DNA of 64,000 nucleotides from Lacimicrobium alkaliphilum (GTDB lineage Bacteria; Pseudomonadota; Gammaproteobacteria; Enterobacterales; Alteromonadaceae): the NCBI RefSeq assembly GCF_001466725.1, contig NZ_CP013650.1, positions 4,216,001-4,280,000 of the forward strand, written 5' to 3'. The position numbers and the translations under genes were made by a program. Positions 8,893-24,247 of the stretch are shown piece after piece. The first letter of the stretch is position 1, and the number at the start of each line of letters is the position of its first letter. The notes beneath the pieces were generated by a model. It was not told the DNA's origin and did not search any database. It saw only the letters and a list, made by a program, of their open reading frames with translations.

Positions 8893-8927
8893 AAAAAGCC
8901 CCTAGCTGTACTCAGCTAGGGGCTTTT
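8893..8927 (-). terminator. rRNA operon rho-independent terminator
   Basis: Arms GCCCCTAGCTG (8898-8908) and CAGCTAGGGGC (8913-8923) form an 11-bp stem with a 4-base loop. In the leftward direction it is followed by a run of five T (complement of 8893-8897). It lies about 15 bases after the 3' end of 5S rRNA. Confidence 0.9.
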
Positions 8928-8938
8928 GCGTTATTAGG

Positions 8939-9056
8939 AGCCTGGCGGTGTGCTACTCTCACATGGGGAAACCCCACACTACCATCGCCGCTGTTACGTT
9001 TCACTGCTGAGTTCGGAATGGATCAGGTGGTTCCGTAACGCTATGGCCGCCAGGCA
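8939..9056 (-). rRNA. rrf: 5S ribosomal RNA
   Basis: The leftward transcript begins TGCCTGGCGGCCATAGCG and ends at GCCAGGC. The terminal helix, the CCGAACTCAG loop region and GATGGTAGTGTGGGG match gammaproteobacterial 5S. Ends are estimated from homology, to within a few bases. Last gene of the rRNA operon. Confidence 0.96.
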
Positions 9057-9157
9057 AAACTGGTTTTAATAATTTGGTACAAGCTTTAAAGAAATCAATT
9101 GTAGCGTCATGGTTGAATCAGTTGTGGCTACACATACATCGTAATTTGGGTGTTGTA

Positions 9158-12034
<2,877 letters not shown>

Positions 12035-12180
12035 ATACAACCCCAAATTACGTCGTAATTCAGTGCTCTACAGCCAAACAACTTCATCAACATTCTCTAA
12101 TCAAGAATACCAATGACGCTACTTCTAGCTAAATCAATTGCTTAATTTAGCTGGATGATTTCTTTATCAGCTTGTCCAAA

Positions 12181-12194
12181 TTGTTAAAGAACAG
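12181..12194 (-). promoter_or_regulatory. boxA antitermination site in the 16S-23S spacer
   Basis: On the transcribed (minus) strand this reads CTGTTCTTTAACAA, nearly the Escherichia coli boxA TGCTCTTTAACAA. It lies between tRNA-Ala and 23S, where Nus-factor loading is expected, and is identical to the copy in the leader at 14198-14211. Confidence 0.85.
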
Positions 12195-12282
12195 GTTTAA
12201 GGCTTAAAAAACCTTAATCAATACACACTTCTAAAGTGCTTATTCATTAAGGTTATTCTTCTCGTCTTTCACCACAATGAAG

Positions 12283-12358
12283 TGGTGGAGCTAAGCGGGA
12301 TCGAACCGCTGACCTCCTGCGTGCAAGGCAGGCGCTCTCCCAGCTGAGCTATAGCCCC
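12283..12358 (-). tRNA. alaT: tRNA-Ala (anticodon TGC)
   Basis: 76 bases on the minus strand, beginning GGGGCTATAGCTCAGC and ending with an encoded CCA. The anticodon loop contains TTGCACG with anticodon TGC, and GGTTCGATCC is the T arm. Second tRNA of the 16S-23S spacer, after tRNA-Ile. Confidence 0.97.
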
Positions 12359-12437
12359 TTGATAATGCTGAATGATGAGTGATTAGGACTGAATGCGTTC
12401 ACTCAGCATTCATAACTTATCACTTAGCATTCATGAT

Positions 12438-12514
<77 letters not shown>

Positions 12515-12586
12515 ATAATCTCGCTCGTTCTTCTTACCAACAAAACAATCTGTGTGGACACTACACTAAAAAAGCGCAGCCTTACG

Positions 12587-14124
<1,538 letters not shown>

Positions 14125-14197
14125 AAATAAATCATGAATATAACTTTTTGGCTGACACTCTTTTAATGAGTGCCCACACAGATTGTCTTGTTGCTAA

Positions 14198-14211
14198 TTG
14201 TTAAAGAACAG
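14198..14211 (-). promoter_or_regulatory. boxA antitermination site in the rrn leader
   Basis: CTGTTCTTTAACAA on the minus strand, followed downstream by ACAATCTGTGTGGGCACT, the upstream half of the 16S processing stalk. The same order is found in the Escherichia coli rrn leader. Confidence 0.85.
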
Positions 14212-14248
14212 TTCGCTCAAAAGCACCTTCAAGGCCTCTCTCAAGCGG

Positions 14249-14283
14249 GACGCGCATTTTACGCTATCCTTTGGTAAAGTCAA
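14249..14283 (-). promoter_or_regulatory. rRNA operon promoter P2
   Basis: On the minus strand, -35 TTGACT (14278-14283), 16-base spacer, -10 TAAAAT (14256-14261), then a G+C-rich discriminator GCGCGTC, the hallmark of stringently controlled stable-RNA promoters. Transcription should begin near 14249. Confidence 0.8.
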
Positions 14284-14350
14284 GCTACATAAATAAATTA
14301 TTTCGCTTTGTTTACCTTTCAGGTTTGTCGTTGCCGATGTCCCCCGAAGA

Positions 14351-14405
14351 GAGCGCGCATTCTACAGATCCGTATTTTAGCGTCAACGATTTTTTGTAAT
14401 TTTCT
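14351..14405 (-). promoter_or_regulatory. rRNA operon promoter P1 with UP element
   Basis: On the minus strand, -35 TTGACG (14381-14386), 16-base spacer, -10 TAGAAT (14359-14364), discriminator GCGCGCTC. The A/T-rich run upstream of the -35 (about 14388-14405) resembles an UP element for the alpha subunit. Lies 103 bases upstream of P2 and shares its spacer length and discriminator style. Confidence 0.82.
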
Positions 14406-14500
14406 GGCATTTATTTAGCTTTGCGCATGAAATAGGCATCAAACGTCTATTTTTGCTACTATTTGCTCTGAATCAACGCCTTTTACTGTGGAGATAAGCT

Positions 14501-15028
14501 ATGGATTTATATAAAGGAAAAGCCCCTGTTCTGGGTAAAAATTGTTATGTGGATGATAGCGCGGTTATAAAAGGTGACATCAGCCTGGGCGACGATTCGA
14601 GTATCTGGCCTTTGGTTGCGGCCAGGGGGGATGTGAATTTTATCCGCATTGGTGAGCGCACCAATATTCAGGATGGCACTGTGTTGCATGTCACCCGTAA
14701 ATCGGACAACAACCCGGATGGGCATCCTTTATTAATAGGTGATGATGTGACGGTAGGTCATAAATGTATGCTGCATGGCTGCAAGCTGGGTAACAGAATA
14801 TTGGTGGGTATGGGTGCCATTATCATGGACGGCGCCATAGTAGAGGATGATGTTTTTATCGGCGCCGGTGCGCTGGTGCCACCGGGTAAGACGCTGCAAT
14901 CAGGATACCTGTATGTAGGCAGCCCGGCCAGCCAATCCAGACCATTGCGTCAGGCAGAATTAGATTTTCTTAAACAATCAGCAGTAAATTATGTGGAGCT
15001 CAAAGACGACTATCTGTCTCAGCTCTGA
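14501..15028 (+). CDS. gamma-class carbonic anhydrase family protein (YrdA-like)
   Basis: A 175-residue left-handed beta-helix protein built from hexapeptide repeats (for example I-L-V-G-M-G-A-I-I-M-D-G-A and V-F-I-G-A-G-A-L-V-P-P-G). Histidines at H-V-T, V-G-H-K-C and L-H-G-C are placed as the zinc/iron ligands of gamma carbonic anhydrases, and R-G-D-V-N-F-I-R-I-G is the typical N-terminal signature. Family members are trimers. Activity has been shown for some and not for others. ATG 14501 is preceded by TGTGGAGATAAGCT with a GGAG ribosome site. It converges with aroE, 7 bases away. Confidence 0.9.
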   Translation: MDLYKGKAPVLGKNCYVDDSAVIKGDISLGDDSSIWPLVAARGDVNFIRIGERTNIQDGTVLHVTRKSDNNPDGHPLLIGDDVTVGHKCMLHGCKLGNRILVGMGAIIMDGAIVEDDVFIGAGALVPPGKTLQSGYLYVGSPASQSRPLRQAELDFLKQSAVNYVELKDDYLSQL

Positions 15029-15035
15029 CTTTGGC

Positions 15036-15855
15036 TTACCCATACTCCAGGTGTTGTCGCAGGGCTTTGCGCACAGCCCCCGTGTCCGGCATCACTCCGC
15101 GCCACAGGTAAAAGCTTTGTGCAGCCTGTTCCACCAGCATTCCCAGACCATCCAACAGGATTGCCGCTCCGCTTATGTTTGCCCATTGATTAAAGGGTGT
15201 CATTGCTTTGGCATAAAGCATGTCATAGCAAATGCTATCCGTATTTATAACTGACTGTGGGATCTGCGGCCGATCACCGGACAACCCGGAAGATGAAGCG
15301 TTGATGATCAGCTCATAGTGCTGTTGAGGAATAGACTCCAAGCCGCCACCGGAGATATCGCCATAATCAGCAAATTTTGCTGCTAGCTCTCTGGCTTTTG
15401 CCTCGGTCCGGTTAGCAATATGCAAACTAAGGGGCTGCTGCTCCAGCACCGGCAGAATGGCCCCTCTGGCTGCACCGCCGGCTCCAAGCAATAATATTCG
15501 CTTGCCACTAAGCTCGATATCATGAAACTGCAAGTCTCTGACCAGCCCTATACCGTCCGTATTATCCCCTTTAATCACTCCCTGGAGATAACTGAGGGTG
15601 TTGACCGAGCCTGCCAGCTCGGCGGCGGTTGACAGCTCATCTGCAAGTTCAAAAGCCTGTTGCTTAAACGGAACTGTGACATTGGCCCCCTTGCCGGAGC
15701 CGTTGAAAAACTGCCGTACTGTTTCGGTAAAGCCATTCAAAGGTGTTAGGATCGCCTCATAATTCAGCGGTTGCCCGGTTTGCTGCGCAAACATGGTATG
15801 AATAAAAGGGGACTTGCTGTGGGCAATAGGGTTACCAAAGACGGCGTATTGATCC

Positions 15856-15857
<2 letters not shown>
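15036..15857 (-). CDS. aroE: shikimate dehydrogenase AroE
   Basis: A 273-residue NADP-dependent enzyme of the shikimate pathway (3-dehydroshikimate to shikimate). The ATG at 15857 gives the family start [16 protein letters not shown], including the substrate-binding S-K-S. The frame is open further upstream, but nothing conserved is there. N-T-V-P-F-K, the catalytic Lys region, and the Rossmann motif [11 protein letters not shown] are present. Last gene of the leftward lysM-dprA-smg-yrdD-tsaC-hemF-aroE set, though the globin gene lies on the other strand between it and hemF. Its start codon overlaps the divergent globin start codon. Confidence 0.95.
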
Positions 15858-17213
<1,356 letters not shown>

Positions 17214-17786
17214 CTACTTTCCGGGCCTGATGATGTTACCGGTCAGACCGTGACGAATTTCAGAAGGTTTAAGACTTCCCCCAACCTTTCCCGGCACCAG
17301 CACGACGTTATCGGCAAAGGTTCGCACAATTTCCTGCGCTTCGGTGACAGGCGGCTGGCCACTGAGATTGGCACTGGTAGAGACCAGGGGTTTATCCAGC
17401 ATATCACACAGCTGCTCGACCACAGGGTGGGCAGATACACGAACCGCAATCATATCGCTGCCCCCGGTGATCCAGTCCGGCGCATTGTCAGACTTAGGCA
17501 GTAGCCAGGTAACCGGCCCCGGCCAGCTTGAAATAATAGCCGTGCGTCTGTCCAGTGGAATGGCAGAGTCTTTGACGTAGGGCAAAAGCTGCGAATAGGT
17601 TTTCGCCACCAGAATCAGACCTTTTTCCACCGGCCGCTTTTTCAATGCCAGCAGATTCATCACCGCTTGCTGGTTATCAGGATCACAACCCAGACCAAAT
17701 ACGGCTTCAGTGGGGTAAGCCAGTAACTCTCCCCGAATAAAGGCTTGTCTGACCTCATCGTGCCATTGCAGTTGCGATTCACTCAT
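17214..17786 (-). CDS. tsaC: threonylcarbamoyl-AMP synthase TsaC
   Basis: A 190-residue YrdC/Sua5-fold enzyme that makes L-threonylcarbamoyl-AMP for the t6A37 modification of ANN-decoding tRNAs. Visible motifs: A-Y-P-T-E-A-V-F-G-L-G-C-D near the N-terminus, K-x-R-P-x-x-K-G-L-I-L-V, and S-T-S-A-N-L-S-G. It lacks the extra Sua5 domain, as expected for TsaC. Downstream of yrdD on the same strand and directly upstream of hemF. Confidence 0.95.
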   Translation of the reverse strand: MSESQLQWHDEVRQAFIRGELLAYPTEAVFGLGCDPDNQQAVMNLLALKKRPVEKGLILVAKTYSQLLPYVKDSAIPLDRRTAIISSWPGPVTWLLPKSDNAPDWITGGSDMIAVRVSAHPVVEQLCDMLDKPLVSTSANLSGQPPVTEAQEIVRTFADNVVLVPGKVGGSLKPSEIRHGLTGNIIRPGK

Positions 17787-17852
17787 TTATGATGCCATTT
17801 TGCCAAAGAGCCGGGATCATATACTTATACCCGGATAACCTCAAAGCTAAGC

Positions 17853-18431
17853 TTATTCAGGCAGAGGGTCAGAGGGCGATATTTTATGCTGGCATTGACG
17901 TTGTGGGCATTGCAGGTATTCTCCCTGGGCCGCCTGTTTCTTTACCATCAAAGGCCAGTCACATTGTGGGCAGTGATGCTTAACAGGCGGGTGGTTCAAC
18001 AAATACTTACAGGCTGGATAGCCATCACAGGCAAAAAACGTTTTGCCAAAACGGTTTGTTCGCTGTTGCAGTTGTCCTTCGCCGCAAGCCGGACAACCGA
18101 TAGCCGTCTCCGTCTTTTGATTCATCTTTTCGATATGGTGACACTGAGGAAAATGGGTACATCCAATAAATAATCCATAACGGCCCTTTTTCACCGCCAG
18201 CCTGGCACCACAATCCGGACAGGCAGAGTCCTCAATGATCTTAAGCTCATGATATTGATATTCATGCAGAGGTTTACTGAATTCGCACTGTGGGTAACGG
18301 CTACAGCCAAGAAACGGGCCACTGCGCCCGGTGCGGATCTGCAGCTTCGCATCACATTGAGGACAATTGCCGTAAGCATGCTGCAGGGCATGCTCATCGG
18401 CTTTAAACAGGGAATGATCGATCTTTGACAT
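17853..18431 (-). CDS. yrdD: topoisomerase C4-type zinc-finger protein (YrdD-like)
   Basis: A 192-residue protein made of four tandem Cys4 zinc ribbons, each with C-P-x-C ... C-x-x-x-P-x-C spacing (C-P-Q-C, C-P-D-C, C-P-A-C, C-P-Q-C as the leading pairs). These match the C-terminal zinc fingers of topoisomerase I, without any catalytic domain. Nucleic-acid binding is a fair inference, but the cellular role is not known. The neighbours smg and tsaC match the conserved gammaproteobacterial order. Confidence 0.9.
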   Translation of the reverse strand: MSKIDHSLFKADEHALQHAYGNCPQCDAKLQIRTGRSGPFLGCSRYPQCEFSKPLHEYQYHELKIIEDSACPDCGARLAVKKGRYGLFIGCTHFPQCHHIEKMNQKTETAIGCPACGEGQLQQRTNRFGKTFFACDGYPACKYLLNHPPVKHHCPQCDWPLMVKKQAAQGEYLQCPQRQCQHKISPSDPLPE

Positions 18432-18498
18432 AAGATGATTATGCCATAGTCAGGGCTCGCTTAATATCTAAGCGTTATTCAGTCTGGACAGTCTGCAC

Positions 18499-18975
18499 TC
18501 AGTGCAACAGACCTTCAGGCTCCTCAAATAGCAGCTCTTCCATCTGAGCATAGGCATTTTCTTTGCCGGGCACATTGAACAGTACCATCAATACGACCCA
18601 TTTGAGGTCTTCCAGACAGAATTCCGACGTATCGATCTCCATTACCCGATCCAACACCATCTCACGGGTAGAAGCATCCAGTACGTTGATCTGTTCCAGA
18701 AACATCAGAAACCCCCGGCATTCTACATCCAGTCGCATCTGCTCTTCCTGTGTATAAATGCGGGTAAGAGCAGAGGTGGAGGCATTGGCCAGATAAGGGT
18801 GAGTATCTGATTCCTGCAACGCTGCCAGCTTTTCCAGCCAGGACAGTGCTTTGTATATTTCATCATGGTGGAAACCGGCGCGCACAAGCTCATCGGTCAA
18901 CTCGTCCTGATCAACACGAATTTCCGTTTCACTATGAATGAAGTTTTCAAACAGATACATGAGGATGTCAAACAT
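18499..18975 (-). CDS. smg: Smg family protein (DUF494)
   Basis: A 158-residue acidic, helical protein starting [14 protein letters not shown], the standard start of the Smg/DUF494 family. Length matches Escherichia coli Smg (157). Function is not established. The start is 1 base after the dprA stop, so it is almost certainly cotranscribed with dprA. Confidence 0.93.
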   Translation of the reverse strand: MFDILMYLFENFIHSETEIRVDQDELTDELVRAGFHHDEIYKALSWLEKLAALQESDTHPYLANASTSALTRIYTQEEQMRLDVECRGFLMFLEQINVLDASTREMVLDRVMEIDTSEFCLEDLKWVVLMVLFNVPGKENAYAQMEELLFEEPEGLLH

Positions 18976-18976
18976 A

Positions 18977-20089
18977 CTATTTTCCCCTCAATTTTATGTA
19001 ACCGCCAGGGATGGCAGTTACTAAGCCGCGCAACTCGTATTCTAATAATTCTGTCAACACTACCTTCAATGGCAGGCCGCTGCGCTGTGCGATCACATCA
19101 ATGGGTGTGACCTCAAACTCAACACTATCTAACAATCTGTCCCTTGCCAAGCCATTGTTATTATTTTTTTCGGCATCATTTGCGTTAACTTTATCCACCA
19201 CTGTGACAAGATTCTGATATTCCTCGATAATATCCTCTGCATTCTCCACCAGCTTGGCACCCTGTTTGATTAAATAATGACAACCTTTAGACAGCGGATT
19301 GTGCACACTGCCAGGGACAGCGAACACATCCCTGCCCTGCTCAAGTGCATACCGTGCCGTGATCAGTGAGCCACTCCTGATAGCGGCCTCAACCACCAGG
19401 GTGCCAAGACTCAGACCACTGATAATACGATTACGACGGGGGAAATGATCAGCCGCAGCTTTTTGCCATGGGGCAAACTCCGACAACAGACAACCTCCGC
19501 CATCAAGGATCTGTCGCGCCAGCTGCAAATGACGTTTCGGGTAGATTTGCTCAAGACCTGAGCCCAGTACAGCGGTAGTCTCACCACCTCGTTCCAATAC
19601 CCCTTTGTGTGCCCACCCATCGATACCCAGTGCCATACCACTGGTCACAACAAACCCAGACTGACTGAGCTGAGAGGCTATCTCAAAGGCGAACTGACGT
19701 CCGGGAGTGGTTGGGTTTCTGCTGCCAACAATAGCGATTTGTGGCTTTTTCAGACAGTGACTATTGCCTTGCCCGAAAAGCAACAGTGGCGGGCGGGGAA
19801 GTTCCTTAAGCTGTTGCGGATAATCAACACTATCAAATCCGAGTAAGAAGTTCTCCGGACTGGCCGACAACCAGGCAAAATTCTTGTCCAGCCAGTCATT
19901 ATTCGGTTTTCTTATGGTGCGGATTTGTTCCGAATTTAACCCCAGACTTCTGAGTTCAGAGTCCGGCAAACCAAATAACGAAAGCAACTGTCCCTGCGTA
20001 TTGTCACAAAGCGTCCTCAATGTACCCGCACCAAGCCTTGGTAACTGTTCGAGAGTCATCCACTTTCTTAATTCCACATCCTGTGACAT
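18977..20089 (-). CDS. dprA: DNA-processing protein DprA (Smf)
   Basis: A 370-residue RecA-loading protein for incoming single-stranded DNA in natural transformation. An N-terminal SAM-like region is followed by a Rossmann fold with [30 protein letters not shown] and [12 protein letters not shown], the conserved DprA strings. A C-terminal winged-helix-like domain is visible. Length matches the family. Follows the LysM gene by 28 bases. Presence of dprA alone does not prove competence. Confidence 0.95.
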   Translation of the reverse strand: MSQDVELRKWMTLEQLPRLGAGTLRTLCDNTQGQLLSLFGLPDSELRSLGLNSEQIRTIRKPNNDWLDKNFAWLSASPENFLLGFDSVDYPQQLKELPRPPLLLFGQGNSHCLKKPQIAIVGSRNPTTPGRQFAFEIASQLSQSGFVVTSGMALGIDGWAHKGVLERGGETTAVLGSGLEQIYPKRHLQLARQILDGGGCLLSEFAPWQKAAADHFPRRNRIISGLSLGTLVVEAAIRSGSLITARYALEQGRDVFAVPGSVHNPLSKGCHYLIKQGAKLVENAEDIIEEYQNLVTVVDKVNANDAEKNNNNGLARDRLLDSVEFEVTPIDVIAQRSGLPLKVVLTELLEYELRGLVTAIPGGYIKLRGK

Positions 20090-20117
20090 TTCACTGTCCT
20101 AATTATCTCGTCCCCGG

Positions 20118-21182
20118 TCAGGGCTTACCGACAATATCTCCCCGGCGAACGATTCTTGAGCTGTTCAGAATGAGCGCATAACTGGTACGTTCAAAGGTCT
20201 TAAACACCACCAAATCACCCGATTTAATCGCAGGGGGCCGGGGAGTTTCTTTGTTATCAAATATAGCTGGTAACCAGCTGTCTTCACTGATGCCCGTCTT
20301 ACTGTCTTCGATAGCAGGTCCCTGAGTATAAATTCCCATTACGGTACCCGGCGTAACCTCACTGTGACCCAAATCGACTACCACCACATCAAGACGCCCC
20401 ATAAGATGGTGTTCCTGTAAGTTACCCAGGATATGGCCTCGCTGACTGTCCGCAGAACGAAGCTGAATGTCGTCAGACTGTTCCATAATCGACACTGGCG
20501 CTAATCGGTCCCCGGCCCGCGTTTCCATCCTGGACTTATCCAGTCTGACCAGACTAAAGTCCTGACTTTCAGTAGGTATCAGCGTGGCACTGGCGAGGTT
20601 ACGAATCTGCACGCCGACTTCATTATCCTGCATATCATAAATAGTGCTTTGCTGACGCAGCACCAGCAGTGAATCAGTGTTGTCAGCCATCTCTCCGACA
20701 AGTAAATCTTCATTCGCATACCTGACCGTATCATCGTAATCTGTGATGACCCTGGGTAGCGCGCTGAATTCTTCTTTACTCATCACCACGGCACCTTTTA
20801 CAAACGGCTCAACCACTGACCAGGGTAAAACCGATACAGGCTCGCTGGCCTTATCCATAAGTTTACCCTGTGGGCTCAGCTTCTTTTGAGGTTTGTCATT
20901 ACTGTCACGGGACAGCACCAGCTCAGCTTCACCCTGCTCATTAATGACAAGCCTTAGCTCATCACCAGGGTAAATTAAATGAGGGTTGCTGATATGACTG
21001 TTATTCCTCCACAGCTCAGGCCATAACCAGGGCTGCGTTAGATACATGGCTGAAATATCCCACAACGTATCGCCTTTCTTAACTTTGTAGACTTCTGGCG
21101 CATCAGGCCTGATCACCACAGCCATACACCAGGCTGGCAAAAACACAAGTATGAACAGCCATTTCGATAAATTAAACCGCAT
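20118..21182 (-). CDS. LysM peptidoglycan-binding domain protein
   Basis: A 354-residue exported protein. ATG 21182 is chosen because it is preceded by GGGGGAAAT and starts a proper signal peptide (M-R-F-N-L-S-K-W then a hydrophobic run, cleavage after C-M-A). The longer open frame to 21230 would put 16 residues before it. A single LysM domain follows directly (Y-K-V-K-K-G-D-T-L-W-D-I-S ... Y-P-G-D-E-L). The remainder is a long beta-rich region without catalytic motifs. LysM proteins of this type commonly sit next to dprA in related genomes. Exact role unknown. Confidence 0.87.
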   Translation of the reverse strand: MRFNLSKWLFILVFLPAWCMAVVIRPDAPEVYKVKKGDTLWDISAMYLTQPWLWPELWRNNSHISNPHLIYPGDELRLVINEQGEAELVLSRDSNDKPQKKLSPQGKLMDKASEPVSVLPWSVVEPFVKGAVVMSKEEFSALPRVITDYDDTVRYANEDLLVGEMADNTDSLLVLRQQSTIYDMQDNEVGVQIRNLASATLIPTESQDFSLVRLDKSRMETRAGDRLAPVSIMEQSDDIQLRSADSQRGHILGNLQEHHLMGRLDVVVVDLGHSEVTPGTVMGIYTQGPAIEDSKTGISEDSWLPAIFDNKETPRPPAIKSGDLVVFKTFERTSYALILNSSRIVRRGDIVGKP

Positions 21183-21430
21183 ATTTCCCCCGGGCAGCTT
21201 GCATAATAAGATTCCAGCCACACTGAACATCTCAGCGGCAAAGGAGTCACAGTAAATATAGCCCCGGAGTCAGACATACAGACAATCAGGCAGGGCTATT
21301 ATTTTTTGACCTCAGTTGAGCTAGAATAGCCGGTATTCTCAGGTATTAAATAGTCTTTTAACTTGTTTCGTATGTTAATTGATATTTAACGCCTTCATTT
21401 TTATCAAATTTAAGTGTAGCTGATTACTCC
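21183..21430. other. Divergent promoter region between lysM gene and def
   Basis: A 248-base A/T-rich gap between divergent operons, so both promoters must lie here. I see TTGACC at 21306 and several TA-rich stretches, but no -35/-10 pair with standard spacing, so no specific promoter is called. The def start has no obvious Shine-Dalgarno sequence. Confidence 0.4.
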
Positions 21431-21940
21431 ATGGCCAAATTAGAAGTTCTGCGCTTCCCCGATGAGCGCTTACGCACTGTCGCCAAGCCAGTGAAAGAGA
21501 TAAATGACCAAATACGCACTCTGGTCGAAGACATGTTCGAAACCATGCGTGAAGAAAATGGTATAGGCCTGGCTGCCACTCAGGTCAACACCCATCTGCG
21601 TATTGTGGTGATGGATGTATCGGAAGATCAGAGTAATCCTTTGGTATTTATCAACCCGGAAATCACTGAAAAGAACGGCTCTACTATCAGTGAAGAAGGT
21701 TGCCTCTCTGTACCGAATAGCTATGCCAAAGTTGAACGGGCAGAAAAAGTGAAAGTCACAGCATTAGATACCAATGGCGAAAGCTTTAGCATGGATGCCG
21801 ATGGCTTACTGGCCATTTGCATCCAGCACGAGCTGGATCATCTCAGGGGGGTGCTTTTTGTCGATTATCTTTCGCCCCTGAAACGCCAGCGTATCCGCAA
21901 GAAACTGGAAAAAGAAGCCCGTCTGTTGACCCGAGCCTGA
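21431..21940 (+). CDS. def: peptide deformylase
   Basis: A 169-residue metallo-enzyme that removes the N-formyl group from new proteins. All three motifs are present: [14 protein letters not shown] and H-E-L-D-H (metal-binding Cys and two His plus catalytic Glu). Length equals that of Escherichia coli Def. First gene of the def-fmt-rsmB-trkA cluster, with fmt 9 bases downstream. Confidence 0.97.
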   Translation: MAKLEVLRFPDERLRTVAKPVKEINDQIRTLVEDMFETMREENGIGLAATQVNTHLRIVVMDVSEDQSNPLVFINPEITEKNGSTISEEGCLSVPNSYAKVERAEKVKVTALDTNGESFSMDADGLLAICIQHELDHLRGVLFVDYLSPLKRQRIRKKLEKEARLLTRA

Positions 21941-21949
21941 GGCCCAGAG

Positions 21950-22885
21950 TTGAAAAAATCTTATAATATTGTATTCGCCGGTACGCCGGATTTTGCTGCC
22001 AGGCACCTGCAGGCACTTATCTCATCCGAACACCGTATCGTCGGCGTTTATACCCAACCGGATCGCCCTGCCGGACGGGGAAAAAAGCTTCAGTCAAGCG
22101 CGGTTAAGCAATTGGCCGAAACCCATAATTTGGCACTGTATCAGCCTGCTTCTCTGCGCTCAGAGGAGACTCAGCAACAATTGGCTGACCTGAAGCCTGA
22201 TATTATGATCGTGGTGGCCTATGGTCTGATACTGCCACAGGCAATACTGGACATCCCCACTTATGGATGCCTGAATGTTCATGGTTCACTACTTCCCCGA
22301 TGGCGTGGCGCCGCCCCCATACAACGTGCCATATGGGCCGGCGATACAGAAACCGGGGTCACTATTATGCAAATGGATAAAGGTCTGGATACCGGAGACA
22401 TCCTGCTAAAAAGGACCATTGATATCACCCCGGCTGACACCAGTGCCTCACTCTATGAAAAGCTGGCAGAGGTTGGCCCGGGAGCCTTACTGGAAGCACT
22501 TGTATCGTTAGAGGATATTCACCCGGAACCTCAGAATAATGAGCTGGCAAATTACGCACAGAAGCTCACTAAAGAAGAGGCCCGGATTGACTGGCACGCG
22601 GATGCGCTGCAACTGGAGCGAAATATCAGAGCCTTTAATCCCTGGCCTGTATGCTACTTCGAGCTTATGGAGAAACCCGTCAAAATCTGGCAGGCCAGTG
22701 TCAGTGATGCTGCGGGAGAGCCAGGCACAATCCTCGCAGCAGATAAACAGGGGATCCTGGTCGCGACAGGACAAGGCAGTTTGCGCCTCGAGATTATTCA
22801 ATTGCCAGGTAAAAAAGCCCTGTCAGCCGTTGAGGTGCTTAATGCCCGTCGCGAAGAGTTTGCTCCGGGAACCCGGCTCTCGTGA
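21950..22885 (+). CDS. fmt: methionyl-tRNA formyltransferase
   Basis: A 311-residue enzyme that formylates initiator Met-tRNA using 10-formyl-THF. It starts at TTG 21950 ([15 protein letters not shown]), the only start giving the conserved N-terminus. The motifs [15 protein letters not shown] and D-T-G-D-I-L are the formyltransferase active-site strings, and a C-terminal tRNA-binding domain follows. Its TGA overlaps the GTG start of rsmB (GTGA at 22882-22885), indicating coupling. Confidence 0.96.
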   Translation: MKKSYNIVFAGTPDFAARHLQALISSEHRIVGVYTQPDRPAGRGKKLQSSAVKQLAETHNLALYQPASLRSEETQQQLADLKPDIMIVVAYGLILPQAILDIPTYGCLNVHGSLLPRWRGAAPIQRAIWAGDTETGVTIMQMDKGLDTGDILLKRTIDITPADTSASLYEKLAEVGPGALLEALVSLEDIHPEPQNNELANYAQKLTKEEARIDWHADALQLERNIRAFNPWPVCYFELMEKPVKIWQASVSDAAGEPGTILAADKQGILVATGQGSLRLEIIQLPGKKALSAVEVLNARREEFAPGTRLS

Positions 22886-24180
22886 GCGCCGCTAAACTCA
22901 GAGCCGATGGTGCCACAGCCCTGTTCAGTGTGCTTGAACAAGGACAATCCCTGCGTCAGAGCTTTGCATACCTGCAAGCTCAGCATAATGAGAAAGACAA
23001 AGCCTGGCTGCAGGAAATGGTCTATGGGGTGTTGCGTAATTTGCCCCAGCTGCAATACTGGTTACGCCAGCTTCTACATAAACCTCTGAAGTCTAAACAA
23101 AAAATAGTCGAACATCTGTTATTACTGGGAATCTACCAATTAGCATTTAGCCGGGTTTCTACACATGCCGCTGTTGCTGAAACCGTTGGTGCGTGTGACA
23201 AGCTCAAATGTAACGGCCTGAAAGGATTGGTAAATGCCTGCCTGCGGAATTTTATCCGTCAGGATCTGAATGCACATCGTTCAGAGGACCCTCGGATTGC
23301 CTCCGGCATGCCGAAGTGGCTTTATCGCCGGCTCAAAGACAACTATCCACAAAATCTACCAGCGTTGCTTGTTGCGATGAACACCCGACCTCCTATCTGG
23401 CTTCGCGTGAATCAGCAGCAGGTGAGTCTGGATGATTTTTGTGATGCGCTTTCAGAGCAACATATTCAGTTTGACACCAATATTGCCGATGCTCCGCAAG
23501 CCGTAATATTACGCAAGGGATATGATCTGACAACCTTACCGGGCTACAGCCAGGGCTGGTTTTCCGCCCAGGATGGCGCGGCGCAACTTGCCGCCGGGCT
23601 GCTATCAGCTCAGCCCAAAGAGCGGATACTGGATGCCTGTGCCGCACCAGGTGGAAAAACCTGTCATATACTGGAGTTACAACCTGAGCTGGATGAGTGT
23701 TTGGCGCTGGATCTTGATGCTGAGCGTCTGCATAGAGTGGCCGAGAACTTAGAGCGTCTGAAGCTAAATGCGGAGCTGTTACAGGGGGATGCCGCCGAAC
23801 CGGAGACCTGGTGGGATGGCAGAAGTTTTGACCGCATATTGCTCGACGCCCCCTGCTCTGCCACTGGGGTCATCCGCCGTCACCCGGATATCAGATGGCT
23901 GAGAAAAGACAGCGACATCGAACAGCTTGTACAAACTCAGGCTCAGCTATTGGAGTCGTTGTGGCCGTTGTTAAAAGCCGGCGGTACCTTACTCTACGCC
24001 ACCTGTTCGATACTGGAACAGGAAAACCGGATGCAAATACTGCGCTTCTTGCGTGATCATCAGGATGCGAAACTTTCCCCTGTGCACCCTCAGGACACAC
24101 CAGAACAACCGGGCATGCAGATATTACCGGGAGACCGGGAAATGGATGGTTTCTATTATGCCAGGCTGATAAAGTGCTGA
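22882..24180 (+). CDS. rsmB: 16S rRNA m5C967 methyltransferase RsmB
   Basis: A 432-residue protein with an N-terminal NusB-like RNA-binding domain and a C-terminal SAM methyltransferase domain. [10 protein letters not shown] binds SAM. The two cysteines of m5C enzymes are seen in D-A-P-C-S-A-T-G-V and Y-A-T-C-S-I. Start GTG 22882 overlaps the fmt stop. Length is as expected. Confidence 0.96.
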   Translation: MSAAKLRADGATALFSVLEQGQSLRQSFAYLQAQHNEKDKAWLQEMVYGVLRNLPQLQYWLRQLLHKPLKSKQKIVEHLLLLGIYQLAFSRVSTHAAVAETVGACDKLKCNGLKGLVNACLRNFIRQDLNAHRSEDPRIASGMPKWLYRRLKDNYPQNLPALLVAMNTRPPIWLRVNQQQVSLDDFCDALSEQHIQFDTNIADAPQAVILRKGYDLTTLPGYSQGWFSAQDGAAQLAAGLLSAQPKERILDACAAPGGKTCHILELQPELDECLALDLDAERLHRVAENLERLKLNAELLQGDAAEPETWWDGRSFDRILLDAPCSATGVIRRHPDIRWLRKDSDIEQLVQTQAQLLESLWPLLKAGGTLLYATCSILEQENRMQILRFLRDHQDAKLSPVHPQDTPEQPGMQILPGDREMDGFYYARLIKC

Positions 24181-24247
24181 TAGATAAGGAAACCTGCATT
24201 AGTATTACCAGTGACATCAGAGTTCACAACGATAAGAATCACATAGT

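Noticed and set aside
8712..9038. 108-codon frame across the terminator and 5S rRNA
   Set aside because: It spans an rRNA gene and terminator and encodes no recognisable protein.
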